DNA from: Nitrososphaerota archaeon
GTDB lineage: Archaea > Thermoproteota > Nitrososphaeria > Nitrososphaerales > Gagatemarchaeaceae
Direction of reading: 5' to 3'
DNA: 64,000 bases
NCBI GenBank assembly: GCA_028867035.1
Contig: JAGWHB010000003.1
Span: 304,960-368,959, forward strand
Made by a program: the position numbers and the translations under genes. Within the stretch, counting starts at the first letter, position 1. Every line of letters begins with the position of its first letter. The notes beneath the pieces are model-generated. The model was given only the letters and a program-made list of their open reading frames with translations, was not told the DNA's origin and did not search any database. This document shows, piece after piece, positions 29,999 to 38,244 of this stretch.

Positions 29999-30916
29999 AT
30001 GATAGACACTGAGAATCTCACGAAGAAGTTCGGCGAAACCACTGCCGTTGATTCCGTAACTTTGCACGTGGATGAAGGGGAGGTGTTCGGCTTCCGGGGA
30101 CCCAACGGCGCAGGGAAGACAACCACGGTCAGAATGCTGGCATGCCTGGTCGCCAAGAGTTCCGGCAGTGCCACCATAGGCGACTATGAAATCGCGAACA
30201 AAGCAGACCAACCGAAGATAAGGAACATGGTCGGACTGCTCACAGAAAACGTTGGGCTCTATGAAAAGCTGAGCGCCTACGACAACCTGGACTTCTATGG
30301 GCGCTTCTACAAACTTGGAGAGCAGAAAAGAAAGGAGAGGATCGAATATCTTCTAAGGTTGCTAGAGCTCTGGGACAAGAAAGATGTTGCCGCGGGAACA
30401 TTCTCGAAGGGAATGAAACAGAAGCTGGCAATTGCGAGGGCTCTGATTCACGACCCGGCGGTCCTCTTCCTGGACGAACCGACGGCAAACCTGGACCCGG
30501 AGGCCTCGAAGACAGTTAGAGGTTTCATACTTGAGCTGAAGAAGGAGAAGCGGACTATCTTCCTGAACACGCATCTTCTGGACGAAGCTGAGAGAATCTG
30601 CGATCGTGTGGCGATATTGAAGACAAGACTGGTGACGATTGGAAGTCCCGAGGAACTACGGCGTTCACTTTCAGGCAGAAAAGTGAAGGTTCAGCTTCAA
30701 CTGATGGACGACGCGATAATATCTTCGGTGAAGAAGATGGGCTATCAAGTCGAAGAGGTGACCACAAATAGCGTCGTAATCAATCTGAAAGAACCCGAAA
30801 AAGAGAACCCAGCGATCTTGCGAGCTATTCAGAGCGCCGGAGGGAAGATAGTCTTCGTCACTGAGGTGGGCTCCAGTCTGGAAGATGTATACTTGAAGCT
30901 TGTGAAAGGAGAATAG
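29999..30916 (+). CDS. ABC transporter ATP-binding protein (ABC-2 export type)
   Basis: A 305-residue ATPase. Walker A is RGPNGAGKTTTV (about residue 35), Q-loop region VGLLTENVGLYEKL, signature FSKGMKQKLAIARAL, Walker B VLFLDEPTANLDP and switch His in NTHLLDEA. The C-terminal 80 residues are the extension seen in DrrA/NatA-like exporters. It powers the permease encoded 6 bases downstream; the substrate is unknown (drug, lipid or sodium export are typical). ATG start at 29999. Confidence 0.95.
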   Translation: MIDTENLTKKFGETTAVDSVTLHVDEGEVFGFRGPNGAGKTTTVRMLACLVAKSSGSATIGDYEIANKADQPKIRNMVGLLTENVGLYEKLSAYDNLDFYGRFYKLGEQKRKERIEYLLRLLELWDKKDVAAGTFSKGMKQKLAIARALIHDPAVLFLDEPTANLDPEASKTVRGFILELKKEKRTIFLNTHLLDEAERICDRVAILKTRLVTIGSPEELRRSLSGRKVKVQLQLMDDAIISSVKKMGYQVEEVTTNSVVINLKEPEKENPAILRAIQSAGGKIVFVTEVGSSLEDVYLKLVKGE

Positions 30917-30922
30917 AAGCAT

Positions 30923-31660
30923 ATGGACCTGCAAAACGCCTGGAACGTTGCCAGAAAGGACTTCAAGATTTACATCCGAAAACCCTCTGTCATATACGCG
31001 ACGGTCGCAATGCCGCTCATCGTCGGGATCGTTTTTCCACTTATCGTTGACTACTCGCTCAACAGAGGCGCGAAGAGTCTTACCGCGGTAGCGGCTCCTG
31101 GATTAATGGATTCGTTTTCGATCTGGTTCATCATTGCCGCGGCGATTATCCCAACTGCAATCGCTTCCTATAGTCTCGTAGGAGAGAAGATTCAGAAGAG
31201 CCTCGAGCCGATGCTTGCTACCCCGATGTCGGATGGGGACGTCCTGCTGGGCAAGACCCTATCCGCCCTTCTACTCCCGCTGGGGGCGCTCTACGCCGGC
31301 TCCATATCTTTCATGACTCTCTTGGATTACTTCACACACAGCCTGCTGGGGTATTACTACTATCCAAACTGGCACATAGGCGCCATCCTTTTCGCCGCGC
31401 CTTTCGCTGCACTCCTCAGCGTGGAAGTGAACGTCGTCATATCCTCCAGGATGACCGATGTGCGCAGCGCGCAGCAGTCGGGGGCCTTGCTTATGCTCCC
31501 GTTCGTCGGAGTGTTCCTCGCTTCCGAACTCGGCTTTTTCGCGCTGGATGACACCAATCTGGTCGTTCTGGCCGGGGTCCTCGCCGCCATCAGCGTCGCC
31601 ATGTTCTTTGTAGCGAAGGCGACCTTCCAAAGAGAAGAGATACTCACAAGGTGGAGGTGA
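30923..31660 (+). CDS. ABC-2 type permease
   Basis: A 245-residue membrane protein with six predicted helices. It begins NAWNVARKDFKIYIRKPSVI, the amphipathic lead-in typical of ABC-2 permeases, and has EKIQKSLEPMLATPMSDGDV after helix 2, the conserved cytoplasmic loop that contacts the ATPase. It forms the exporter with the preceding ATPase. Start at ATG 30923 (in CATATGGACCTG). Convergent with the LLM oxidoreductase gene. Confidence 0.93.
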   Translation: MDLQNAWNVARKDFKIYIRKPSVIYATVAMPLIVGIVFPLIVDYSLNRGAKSLTAVAAPGLMDSFSIWFIIAAAIIPTAIASYSLVGEKIQKSLEPMLATPMSDGDVLLGKTLSALLLPLGALYAGSISFMTLLDYFTHSLLGYYYYPNWHIGAILFAAPFAALLSVEVNVVISSRMTDVRSAQQSGALLMLPFVGVFLASELGFFALDDTNLVVLAGVLAAISVAMFFVAKATFQREEILTRWR

Positions 31661-31725
31661 AAGACGGGTTCGCCGACTGCATCGAGTCTTAGCGATCGGA
31701 CCAGACTCGACCTACCCGCGGACTG

Positions 31726-32673
31726 TCAGAATCTCGTCGCTACTTCCTGGCTAAAGAGCTCCAGGGCTTCGGCTTCGCGTTGTGGTTCGAAATGGAGCAT
31801 CACATACTCGATCCCGACCTCCTCCAGCGCCTGGAGGTGATCGAGGATATCCTCCGGAGTCCCTGTTACGCCGTACTGGTCAATCCTCTCTGGGGCCAAA
31901 TCCCTGAGGGACGACGCGCGGTTCCTCCTTGCCTCGTCCCTGTCCTTTGAGATGAAGAGATTCACCAGTTTCGTCTTCATTATCGAGCGATAGTCCCTAT
32001 TGACAGCCTTGCAGTGCTCGCGGAGCACGTCCAGTTTTCTCCGGACCGCTTCAGGTTGGCAGAAGAGGTTGCAGGCGTCCGCATACTTGGCGACGATCTT
32101 CAGCGTCTTCCGCTCCCCACTTCCACCCACCAGCAAGGGAGGGTGAGGACTCTGCACCGGTTTCGGGTTGCAGTAGGCGTCTTGAACCGTGTAGAATTTC
32201 CCGGAGAAACTCGCGCGTTCCTCGGTCCACATCTTCAGAATTATCTGCACCGCCTCTTCAAGCCTTTGGAGCCTCTCCGCCACCGGAGGGAATGGGATGC
32301 CGTAGGCTCTAGCCTCTTCTTCGTGCCAGCCGGCTCCCAGTCCCAGGAAGACCCTTCCGCCGCTGAGGACGTCGACAGTGGCCGTAATCTTCGCGAGATG
32401 AGCGGGACTTCTGAAGGGGTTGGCAGTCACCAAGGTGCCCAGCCTTATGCGCGAAGTGACGGCCGCAAGCGCACCCAGCGTCGTCCAGCTGTCAAGCACT
32501 GGCTCGGAAGCCTTCCCCTGCGGCTCGGCCTGATACATATGATCCATCAGCCACAATGAGTCGAACCCGAGGCTCTCTGCCTTCCTGGCAAGGCCCCCCA
32601 GGCGCGCCAAGGTCTCGGAGCCCTGGACATCGTATGTGTAGATTGGATGGAAGAGACCCAGCTTGAGTGTCAA
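31726..32673 (-). CDS. LLM-class flavin oxidoreductase (F420-dependent type)
   Basis: A 315-residue luciferase-like monooxygenase fold protein. Blocks include LGFDSLWLMDHM, LGALAAVTSRIRLGTLVTANPFRSPAHLAK, LSGGRVFLGLGAGWHEEEARAYGIPFP and PPLLVGGSGERKTL, the pattern of archaeal and actinobacterial F420-dependent oxidoreductases. Cofactor choice (F420 or FMN) cannot be proved from sequence. ATG start at 32671-32673. It lies 14 bases downstream of the peroxiredoxin stop on the same strand and is probably cotranscribed with it. Confidence 0.9.
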   Translation of the reverse strand: MTLKLGLFHPIYTYDVQGSETLARLGGLARKAESLGFDSLWLMDHMYQAEPQGKASEPVLDSWTTLGALAAVTSRIRLGTLVTANPFRSPAHLAKITATVDVLSGGRVFLGLGAGWHEEEARAYGIPFPPVAERLQRLEEAVQIILKMWTEERASFSGKFYTVQDAYCNPKPVQSPHPPLLVGGSGERKTLKIVAKYADACNLFCQPEAVRRKLDVLREHCKAVNRDYRSIMKTKLVNLFISKDRDEARRNRASSLRDLAPERIDQYGVTGTPEDILDHLQALEEVGIEYVMLHFEPQREAEALELFSQEVATRF

Positions 32674-32687
32674 TGCAACGGACCTGC

Positions 32688-33266
32688 CTAGAGCCTCGGT
32701 TCTCCATTCGCCGAGAATTCAAGCGCGTCTAGCCGTGCGGTAGAAACGGTGGGTTCCATCGGCCTGTCAGACTCCGCCAGTGCCCTGAGTAGCTCCTCGT
32801 TCTTGGGACGGTCTGATGCTTTCGCTCCGACATACTTGTAGCTGACTGTCCCCCACCTGTCTATTATGAACGCCGAGGGCTTCGAGAGCTGGGTCACTCC
32901 TAGGGACGGTTTCGTGTCCCGCACCCCATACCTGTCGATTCCTTCGAACTTGGTGTCGCTGAGCAGTGCAAAAGGGAGATTCAACTTCCTGAGGAGCTCC
33001 TTTCGCTTCTCTACCTCTTCGCCGCTGACGGCCACTATCGCAGCGTCGAGCTCCTTGAACTTGGAACTGTCCTGGGAGATGGCGGCAAGCTGCTGATTGC
33101 AGAAGGGACACCAGCCTCCCCGATAGAAGAGCAGCAGCGCTTTGCGACCACCGATGAGCGCCTTGACGCTGACCGGCTTCCCGTCAAGGTCGTTTGCCGT
33201 GAAATCGGGCGCCACCTGACCAACACTTACCCCCTTCGCTTCGTCAAGTACAGTCAGTGGTTTCAC
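32688..33266 (-). CDS. Peroxiredoxin-like AhpC/TSA protein
   Basis: A 192-residue AhpC/TSA-family protein with active site LLLFYRGGWCPFCNQQLAAI (Cys-Pro-Phe-Cys), then IVAVSGEEVEKRKELLRKL and RWGTVSYKYVGAKASDRP. It should reduce peroxides or act as a thiol oxidoreductase in the cytoplasm. I choose GTG 33264-33266: the TATA box TATATA at about 33293 puts the transcription start right at this codon. TTG at 33282-33284 is the alternative. It is divergent from an HxlR regulator with a palindrome between them. Confidence 0.88.
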   Translation of the reverse strand: MKPLTVLDEAKGVSVGQVAPDFTANDLDGKPVSVKALIGGRKALLLFYRGGWCPFCNQQLAAISQDSSKFKELDAAIVAVSGEEVEKRKELLRKLNLPFALLSDTKFEGIDRYGVRDTKPSLGVTQLSKPSAFIIDRWGTVSYKYVGAKASDRPKNEELLRALAESDRPMEPTVSTARLDALEFSANGEPRL

Positions 33267-33290
33267 CTGGATGCTTAGTGTCAAAAGGAA

Positions 33291-33323
33291 ACTATATAAT
33301 ACCAGCAGTGGCAGCGCTGCCAC
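33291..33323. promoter_or_regulatory. Shared TATA box and perfect palindrome between peroxiredoxin and HxlR genes
   Basis: ACTATATAAT (33291-33300) reads as a TATA box in both directions. Next to it GTGGCAGC-GCTGCCAC (33308-33323) is a perfect 16-base palindrome. A dimeric HxlR-type regulator is expected to bind such a site and control both genes; this is inferred from position. Confidence 0.7.
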
Positions 33324-33335
33324 CGAGTCCAGCGC

Positions 33336-33680
33336 TTGACCCTCATTGAACCGGAGCATTGCCCCATCGTGGCCACCATGAAGATGCTGGCGAACGAATG
33401 GAACATGATAGCCATACGATACCTCCGCGAAGAGCCGATGAAGTTCAACCAACTGAAACGAGCGATGGGGGATGTAAGTTCCAAGACCCTCTCGCGCACC
33501 CTAAAGCACCTGGCTAAGGAGGGAATCGTCGAGAGGCGAGTCCTCGATACGACGCCAATCTCTGTCGAGTACTCCCTAACGGCGAGCGGCAGCGAGTTGA
33601 GCGACGCGCTGTTCGAGATGAAGAGGTGGGGGAGGAAGTGGATGTTACCGAGAATGCCTGTTAGACACGTATCGAGCTGA
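33336..33680 (+). CDS. HxlR-family winged-helix regulator
   Basis: A 114-residue regulator. It has the family Cys near the N-terminus (EHCPIVATMKMLANEW), the HTH KFNQLKRAMGDVSSKTLSRTLKHL and the wing RVLDTTPISVEYSLTASG. HxlR proteins often sense electrophiles or oxidants through that Cys. TTG start at 33336 gives the shortest N-terminal arm before the Cys. Divergent from the peroxiredoxin gene and followed by a 67-residue gene 5 bases downstream. Confidence 0.92.
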   Translation: MTLIEPEHCPIVATMKMLANEWNMIAIRYLREEPMKFNQLKRAMGDVSSKTLSRTLKHLAKEGIVERRVLDTTPISVEYSLTASGSELSDALFEMKRWGRKWMLPRMPVRHVSS

Positions 33681-33685
33681 TATGC

Positions 33686-33889
33686 ATGAATCCGAGTTGG
33701 CCACAGGAGTTGGAAAGAATGTGGGAGAAGGATAAAACCGTCTCCTTCCCCGGTATGAACCACTCCATTTGCCCGGGCATTTCCATATTGAGGCCGTTCG
33801 TCACGGAGCGGAGGGAAGGCCTCGAGGTCGAAGAAGACATACATAGGCTCGAATTAGCCGCGGGAAAATGCAAGGAACGGCATAATTGA
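33686..33889 (+). CDS. Small hypothetical protein between HxlR and CBS genes
   Basis: A 67-residue frame (MNPSWPQELERMWEKDKTV to the Cys- and Lys-containing end). No family recognised. It is probably real: it starts at ATG 5 bases after the HxlR stop, and its TGA overlaps the TTG start of the next gene (TTGA), the coupling arrangement used repeatedly in this window. Two Cys residues and an acidic middle are the only visible traits. Confidence 0.55.
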   Translation: MNPSWPQELERMWEKDKTVSFPGMNHSICPGISILRPFVTERREGLEVEEDIHRLELAAGKCKERHN

Positions 33890-35070
33890 AACTGAAGGAA
33901 GCACTGCCATCGATATTCAACTCACCGCTCCCGCTCGTCGAAGGGGGGACGCCACTGGTCGTCGCTGGAAGCCTGCTAGATACCCCGCGGAGAGACGCGG
34001 TGAGGATTGTTTCCGCAGGCGCGGGGAAGTCGGCATCCTCGGCCGACAACGAGAAGTGTTTGGTCTTCAGCGGTTACTCAGCGCTCGTCGGCTTGCTTCA
34101 GTCGAAACCGACCGATTACTATCGCTTCCTATTTGAAACATGTGAAAAAGCCTCGCTCTCCGTCCGCCCTCTGACCCCGAACACAGAGCTTACCGAGGTC
34201 CTCAGGACGTTCGCAGAGACGAAGTTTGGATGGGCCGTAGTGAAGGGGGCAAGAAAGTACGGGGTCGTGGCACTATCAGATTTGATCCCACTTTATCGGA
34301 GTGGTGTTCTCGAGACTGACCTTAGCGTCGGCGAAATAGCCTCCCCAAAGATCTTCGCATTACCGCCTAGCACCAGCCTCAAGGACGCCCTTGGGGAGAT
34401 GGTCAAGCACAGGATCAGAAGGGTCTTCCTTTCAGGAGGCAAGAACAAATTCGTTTCAGACAGGGAGATCCTCATCTACATCTTCAGTCCTGAGAGGATG
34501 AGACTGACCAGAGGTGATTCCCGCACTTTGCTCGGTGCCACACTCGCCGACGTCGGCGCGGTCAAGGCCGTCGAGGTCGACGGCCGCACAACAATCAAAG
34601 AGGCGTCCCGCCTCTACAAATCAGAGAGCGGGGCGTGGTGCCTTGTCTGCGACGACGGGTTGGTTACGCCCTGGGACCTGGTCATGAAGCCGTGGAAGAT
34701 GGGCCGTTTGGTTGTGCGAGAGACGGCGATCGCGATGGTTCGCAGAAGTGGGGGGCTTCACCCGATGTCCGCCCATGCATTCTTCGAGGGCCTGAAGAAG
34801 CAGGGATATTCTGTGACATTCAACAGGTCCTTCAAAGGCAAGTCGGGAACAAAGCACCATGTGGACGTGCTGGCAGAGAACCCACAGGGAAGAAAGGTCG
34901 TCGGAAGGCGGACCCGCCGAAAAGAGTCGGCGTGGGAAATCCTCTCTTTGTATGTGGCCGCGTTCGACGGCGAAGCAGAAGCGTGTTACATCATAAAGGG
35001 GGAGCTGGAAAGGGAGAGCCGAGAGCTGGCAGAAATTTACAAGATCACCCCCCTCATCGGAAAGATATAA
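33886..35070 (+). CDS. CBS-domain protein with nuclease-like C-terminal domain
   Basis: A 394-residue soluble protein. Residues about 75-300 contain CBS-type repeats (LTPNTELTEVLRTFAETKFG, KYGVVALSDLIPL, LPPSTSLKDALGEMVKHRIR), usually adenosine-nucleotide sensors. The last 110 residues (MSAHAFFEGLKKQGYSVTFN, GTKHHVDVLAENPQGRKVV) resemble PD-(D/E)XK restriction-endonuclease-like folds, with D and E/Q residues in order. Substrate unknown. The start is TTG at 33886, coupled to the 67-residue gene. Confidence 0.75.
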   Translation: MKLKEALPSIFNSPLPLVEGGTPLVVAGSLLDTPRRDAVRIVSAGAGKSASSADNEKCLVFSGYSALVGLLQSKPTDYYRFLFETCEKASLSVRPLTPNTELTEVLRTFAETKFGWAVVKGARKYGVVALSDLIPLYRSGVLETDLSVGEIASPKIFALPPSTSLKDALGEMVKHRIRRVFLSGGKNKFVSDREILIYIFSPERMRLTRGDSRTLLGATLADVGAVKAVEVDGRTTIKEASRLYKSESGAWCLVCDDGLVTPWDLVMKPWKMGRLVVRETAIAMVRRSGGLHPMSAHAFFEGLKKQGYSVTFNRSFKGKSGTKHHVDVLAENPQGRKVVGRRTRRKESAWEILSLYVAAFDGEAEACYIIKGELERESRELAEIYKITPLIGKI

Positions 35071-35385
35071 TCTGGGCTCAGCCCTGCGGACTTCCGCGTC
35101 GAGCTGTCAAGCCCTAGGCGCAGGGCCGAACTTCTGCTTCGTATGAACCCTATTTTCCTTGCTTCCGGCTGCAATCTTGCGTTGATTCCTATTGGTCACG
35201 CATTACGAAATCAACCGTATCCCAAGGCAACCTAGAGCCCCTATCCTCGCTTCCCCAACGGGTTCACAAGGGCATCCCACCAGACCTGCGTTCAGAATGC
35301 ACTCGCGACGTTCAGCTTCACAAGCCAAAGTAGGTAACGTGTGTGATCAAAGGAAGACGCGGCTGGCTCAAGCGTAGACTATCAA
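35071..35385. other. Gene-free stretch with a possible degraded array repeat
   Basis: About 315 bases between the convergent CBS and nitrilase genes. Bases 35129-35193 (CTGCTTCGTATGAACCCTAT, later GGCTGCAATCTTGCG, then TTGATTCC) resemble the insert part of the long-form repeats R2, R3 and R5 but lack the tRNA core. Nothing else is recognised. Confidence 0.35.
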
Positions 35386-36309
35386 TCACGGTGTCTTCAC
35401 TTCGAATCTGAACACGTCAGGGCGGGCATAGTGGCCGGTTACGTCCAGGGTCATCGATTCCCTGTCGATTGCGGTAAGATCGAGGTCGGCCACGATGAGG
35501 TCCTCTCGGTCAAGAACAGGTTCGACGACATAACGGGCGTCCGGTCCGATGATAGCACTTCCGCCGCGTTCCAGCCACGAACCCTCAGCGCTGCTGGCAT
35601 CAAACTCCTTCGGAAGGTCAGCACGCGGCATCATAAGGCCAACCGCCAGCACAAAGCACCTTCCTTCAAACGCATAGTGCCTGCTCGCCAGTTGATGCAG
35701 TTCGTGGACCGTGGGCCAAACGGACACGTGCAGGTCCTCGCCAGAATTGTGCATGGCCATGCGCGCCAGCGGCATCCAATGCTCCCAACAGACTAGACCG
35801 CCGACCCTCAACCCTCCGCTCTCAACAGCTGTCAGTCCGCCACCATCGCCCGAGCCCCAGACCATTCGCTCACTGTACGTAGGCACCAGCTTGCGATGGC
35901 AGTTTCCGAGCTTGCCTTCGGCGGTGATGGTCAGCAGGGAGTTATAGAGCGTGCCCTTGCCCGGACCGGATTCAACGCGCTCGTTGACGCCCATCACGAT
36001 GGTGAGCTTCAAATCTCTCGCAGCCTGACAGATGCTGTCGACTTCCGGCCCCGGCACTGCAACGCTGTTCTGACGCAACCGCGCGAAGACGCTTTTGGTC
36101 GGCTCATGGTTCCACAACGCCGCATCCGGGCACACGTCAAGCCACGCCGGATAACCAGGAAGCCATGTCTCACCAAAGGCGACCAGGTTCGCACCACGGC
36201 CGGCGGCCTCTTGCAGGATCCCATGCGCCCTGTCGAGGCTGAGCTTCTTGTCCAGGTAGGCTGGTGCAGTTTGCGCAATGGCGACACGGACGGTTTCAGG
36301 CTTGGCCAT
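35386..36309 (-). CDS. Nitrilase (carbon-nitrogen hydrolase)
   Basis: A 307-residue nitrilase-superfamily enzyme of the true nitrilase branch, converting nitriles to acids and ammonia. The Glu-Lys-Cys triad is in LVAFGETWLPGYPAWLD (Glu), HRKLVPTYSERMVWGSGDG (Lys) and GGLVCWEHWMPLARMAM (Cys). The WGSGDG loop is typical of branch 1. I start at ATG 36307-36309 (AKPETVRVAIAQTAP); the longer frame adds 16 unlikely residues. It stands alone and looks bacterial in sequence type, so acquisition by transfer is plausible. Confidence 0.92.
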   Translation of the reverse strand: MAKPETVRVAIAQTAPAYLDKKLSLDRAHGILQEAAGRGANLVAFGETWLPGYPAWLDVCPDAALWNHEPTKSVFARLRQNSVAVPGPEVDSICQAARDLKLTIVMGVNERVESGPGKGTLYNSLLTITAEGKLGNCHRKLVPTYSERMVWGSGDGGGLTAVESGGLRVGGLVCWEHWMPLARMAMHNSGEDLHVSVWPTVHELHQLASRHYAFEGRCFVLAVGLMMPRADLPKEFDASSAEGSWLERGGSAIIGPDARYVVEPVLDREDLIVADLDLTAIDRESMTLDVTGHYARPDVFRFEVKTP

Positions 36310-36389
36310 CGCTTTACGATGCCTCGGATGAATGTGTGGATTTAGCCATTTTGTCATGGTGAGACAGGGCGACCAATATCATGCCCGGC

Positions 36390-36986
36390 TCACCTGGCCG
36401 CTGGTCGCCCGGCGAGCCCCTGCCGGGTCTCAGCGGTGAGGAGATCTATTTTGGTGATTATTCCATCGATCTGGTCCCTGTTGGAGACCAGGACCGCAGG
36501 AAAGTAGACGAGGAGGGAGAGGAGGGCCTCGACCGGCGTGTCCGTCCCCACGATGGGGAACATGGGGATTGAATGCTCGCTGACCTTCGTCTCCAGCACC
36601 CTGCTCGGCTCAGGGGCGGACGAAAGCAGGTCCGTGATGTAGCTCTCGCTTACGATCCCGACCAGCCCGCTCTTCGAGAACACGGGTATCTGGGAGAACC
36701 CCTTCTTCCTCATGAGAGAGACACAATCCCTGAGGGTGGCGCCGTCGTGGATTCTGACCACGGGGTGAGACATTATGCTCGCCGCCTTCTTCCCCTGCAG
36801 GCCCGCCCTCGAGTTCAGTGCCTGCGAGATGGAGGCGAGGGTGCTGTACGTCGGGTCGACGTTCCCTGCTTCTATCTTTGCGATTATCGACTGGCTCACC
36901 CCGGCGAGGTTGGCCAGCCCCTTCTGGGTGAGCCCTGATTGGACTCTTATCTTCTTCAGCTGGCCCGGCTCTATCAGGTTCGTCAA
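36390..36986 (-). CDS. XRE-type HTH regulator with a CBS pair
   Basis: A 198-residue archaeal regulator. The N-terminal HTH (KKIRVQSGLTQKGLANLAGV, SQSIIAKIEAGN) is followed by two CBS motifs (SHPVVRIHDGATLRDCVSLM; HSIPMFPIVGTDTPVEALL), which usually bind adenosyl ligands such as SAM or ATP. It begins at TTG 36984-36986, inside a perfect inverted repeat that also faces asd. The same motif recurs before metY, so it probably controls aspartate-family amino acid synthesis and represses itself; this is inferred. Confidence 0.88.
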   Translation of the reverse strand: MTNLIEPGQLKKIRVQSGLTQKGLANLAGVSQSIIAKIEAGNVDPTYSTLASISQALNSRAGLQGKKAASIMSHPVVRIHDGATLRDCVSLMRKKGFSQIPVFSKSGLVGIVSESYITDLLSSAPEPSRVLETKVSEHSIPMFPIVGTDTPVEALLSLLVYFPAVLVSNRDQIDGIITKIDLLTAETRQGLAGRPAAR

Positions 36987-37003
36987 TATTCCTCTTGGAA
37001 TAT
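36986..37003. promoter_or_regulatory. Operator candidate of the XRE-CBS regulator
   Basis: ATATTCC-TCTT-GGAATAT is a perfect 7-bp inverted repeat overlapping the regulator start codon and probable transcription start. The TATA box TATATA near 37015-37024 serves both the regulator and asd. The inner motif TATTC-N6-GAATA is found again at 39590-39605. Confidence 0.7.
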
Positions 37004-37048
37004 CAGAGTCAACGGTGTATATAACATATTACCCAGGCCTGCTTCCAT

Positions 37049-38104
37049 GTGAAGAAGCTCCGGGTCGCCGTCCTCGCCGCCACCGGGATAGTGGGGCAGA
37101 GGTACGTCCACATGCTCCAGGACCACCCGTTCTTCGAGCTGGCGGCCCTCACGGGAAACGCGAGCGTAGGGAAGAGGTACGGCGCCAGCCTCACCGCGAA
37201 CGCTCCTCCTATCGGCGAGGAAGCTAGAAACCTCAAAGTCCTGCCGACCAGCCCTGATGCTGTCCCTGACGTAGATCTCGTCTTTTCGCCTTTGCCGACG
37301 GAAGCCGCGAAGAAGCTCGAGCCGCAGTTCGCCAGACGATTCAACGTCGTCTCTGACGCGAGCGCCAACAGGATGGCAGAGGACGTCCCGCTCATCATCC
37401 CGGAGGTCAACCCATCCCATTTGGTCCTGCTGGGGCCCCAGAAAGAGAGGCACCATTGGAGGGGCTCGCTCGTCTCGACCCCCAACTGCACCGTGACTGG
37501 TCTGGCACTTGTCCTAAAGCCCCTCCATGACGCCCTGGGTCTGAAGAAGGTCGTAGTCTCCACCCTGCAGGCTGTCTCCGGCGCAGGCTACCCGGGAGTT
37601 CCGTCCCTGGACCTGATCGACAACGTGATCCCCTACATTGAGTACGAGGAGCAGAAGGTCGAGTCCGAGCCGCTGAAAATCCTCGGCGAGGTCGGGGAGG
37701 GGGCAGTCTCACCCGCCAAGTTCGAAATCGGCGCCATGGTCCACAGGGTCTCCACCACCGAAGGCCACTTGGAATCTGTCTATGTCGAAACCGAAGAGGA
37801 ATTCGACGCGGATCGGGTCGTCGACGAGCTGAGGGGCTTCAGGGGGGAGCCCCAGGAGCTGGGACTCCCGACGGCGCCTAGGGAACCTGTCATCGTGACG
37901 CCGGAGGTGGACAGGCCTCAGCCGAGGCTCGACAGGGATGTGGGGACCGTCCCAGGCATGAGCGTCGTCGTGGGCCGCGTAAGGGCCGGTCCAGGGCGCA
38001 ATTCAGGCCGCCTGACCCTTTTGGCTCACAACTCGATTCGAGGCGCCGCCGGTTCGGCGATACTGACCGCCGAGCTGATGCACAAGAGGGGGCTGCTGGA
38101 GTAG
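37049..38104 (+). CDS. asd: Aspartate-semialdehyde dehydrogenase
   Basis: A 351-residue enzyme reducing aspartyl phosphate to aspartate semialdehyde, the branch point to lysine, threonine and methionine. Blocks are VAVLAATGIVGQRYVHMLQ (NADP-binding GxxGxxG), FSPLPTEAAKKLE, the catalytic Cys in STPNCTVTGLAL, the GYPGVPSLD loop and catalytic His in the HRVSTTEGH segment, as in archaeal and fungal enzymes. GTG start at 37049, close behind the TATA box. It leads an operon with lysC and is divergent from the XRE-CBS gene. Confidence 0.95.
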   Translation: MKKLRVAVLAATGIVGQRYVHMLQDHPFFELAALTGNASVGKRYGASLTANAPPIGEEARNLKVLPTSPDAVPDVDLVFSPLPTEAAKKLEPQFARRFNVVSDASANRMAEDVPLIIPEVNPSHLVLLGPQKERHHWRGSLVSTPNCTVTGLALVLKPLHDALGLKKVVVSTLQAVSGAGYPGVPSLDLIDNVIPYIEYEEQKVESEPLKILGEVGEGAVSPAKFEIGAMVHRVSTTEGHLESVYVETEEEFDADRVVDELRGFRGEPQELGLPTAPREPVIVTPEVDRPQPRLDRDVGTVPGMSVVVGRVRAGPGRNSGRLTLLAHNSIRGAAGSAILTAELMHKRGLLE

Positions 38105-38233
38105 ATGGATGTCGCTGTGTCCGTGCTTGGAACGGTTAGCGGGATTAACGCCGGCCACGCCGCTGGGGCGCTTTCCACATCGCGGGCCGTGATGCGGGAC
38201 CTTGGGACGCTAGTCAAGGAGGGACGGAACTGA
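38105..38233 (+). CDS. Possible 42-residue protein between asd and lysC
   Basis: ATG directly after the asd stop (38102-38104) opens 42 codons, MDVAVSVLGTVSGINAGHAA to KEGRN, ending 11 bases before the aspartokinase ATG. Composition is Ala/Gly/Val-rich and no family is recognised. Its tight packing between two operon genes argues for translation, perhaps as a coupling or leader peptide, but it may be chance. Confidence 0.35.
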   Translation: MDVAVSVLGTVSGINAGHAAGALSTSRAVMRDLGTLVKEGRN

Positions 38234-38244
38234 AGCGCATCATA

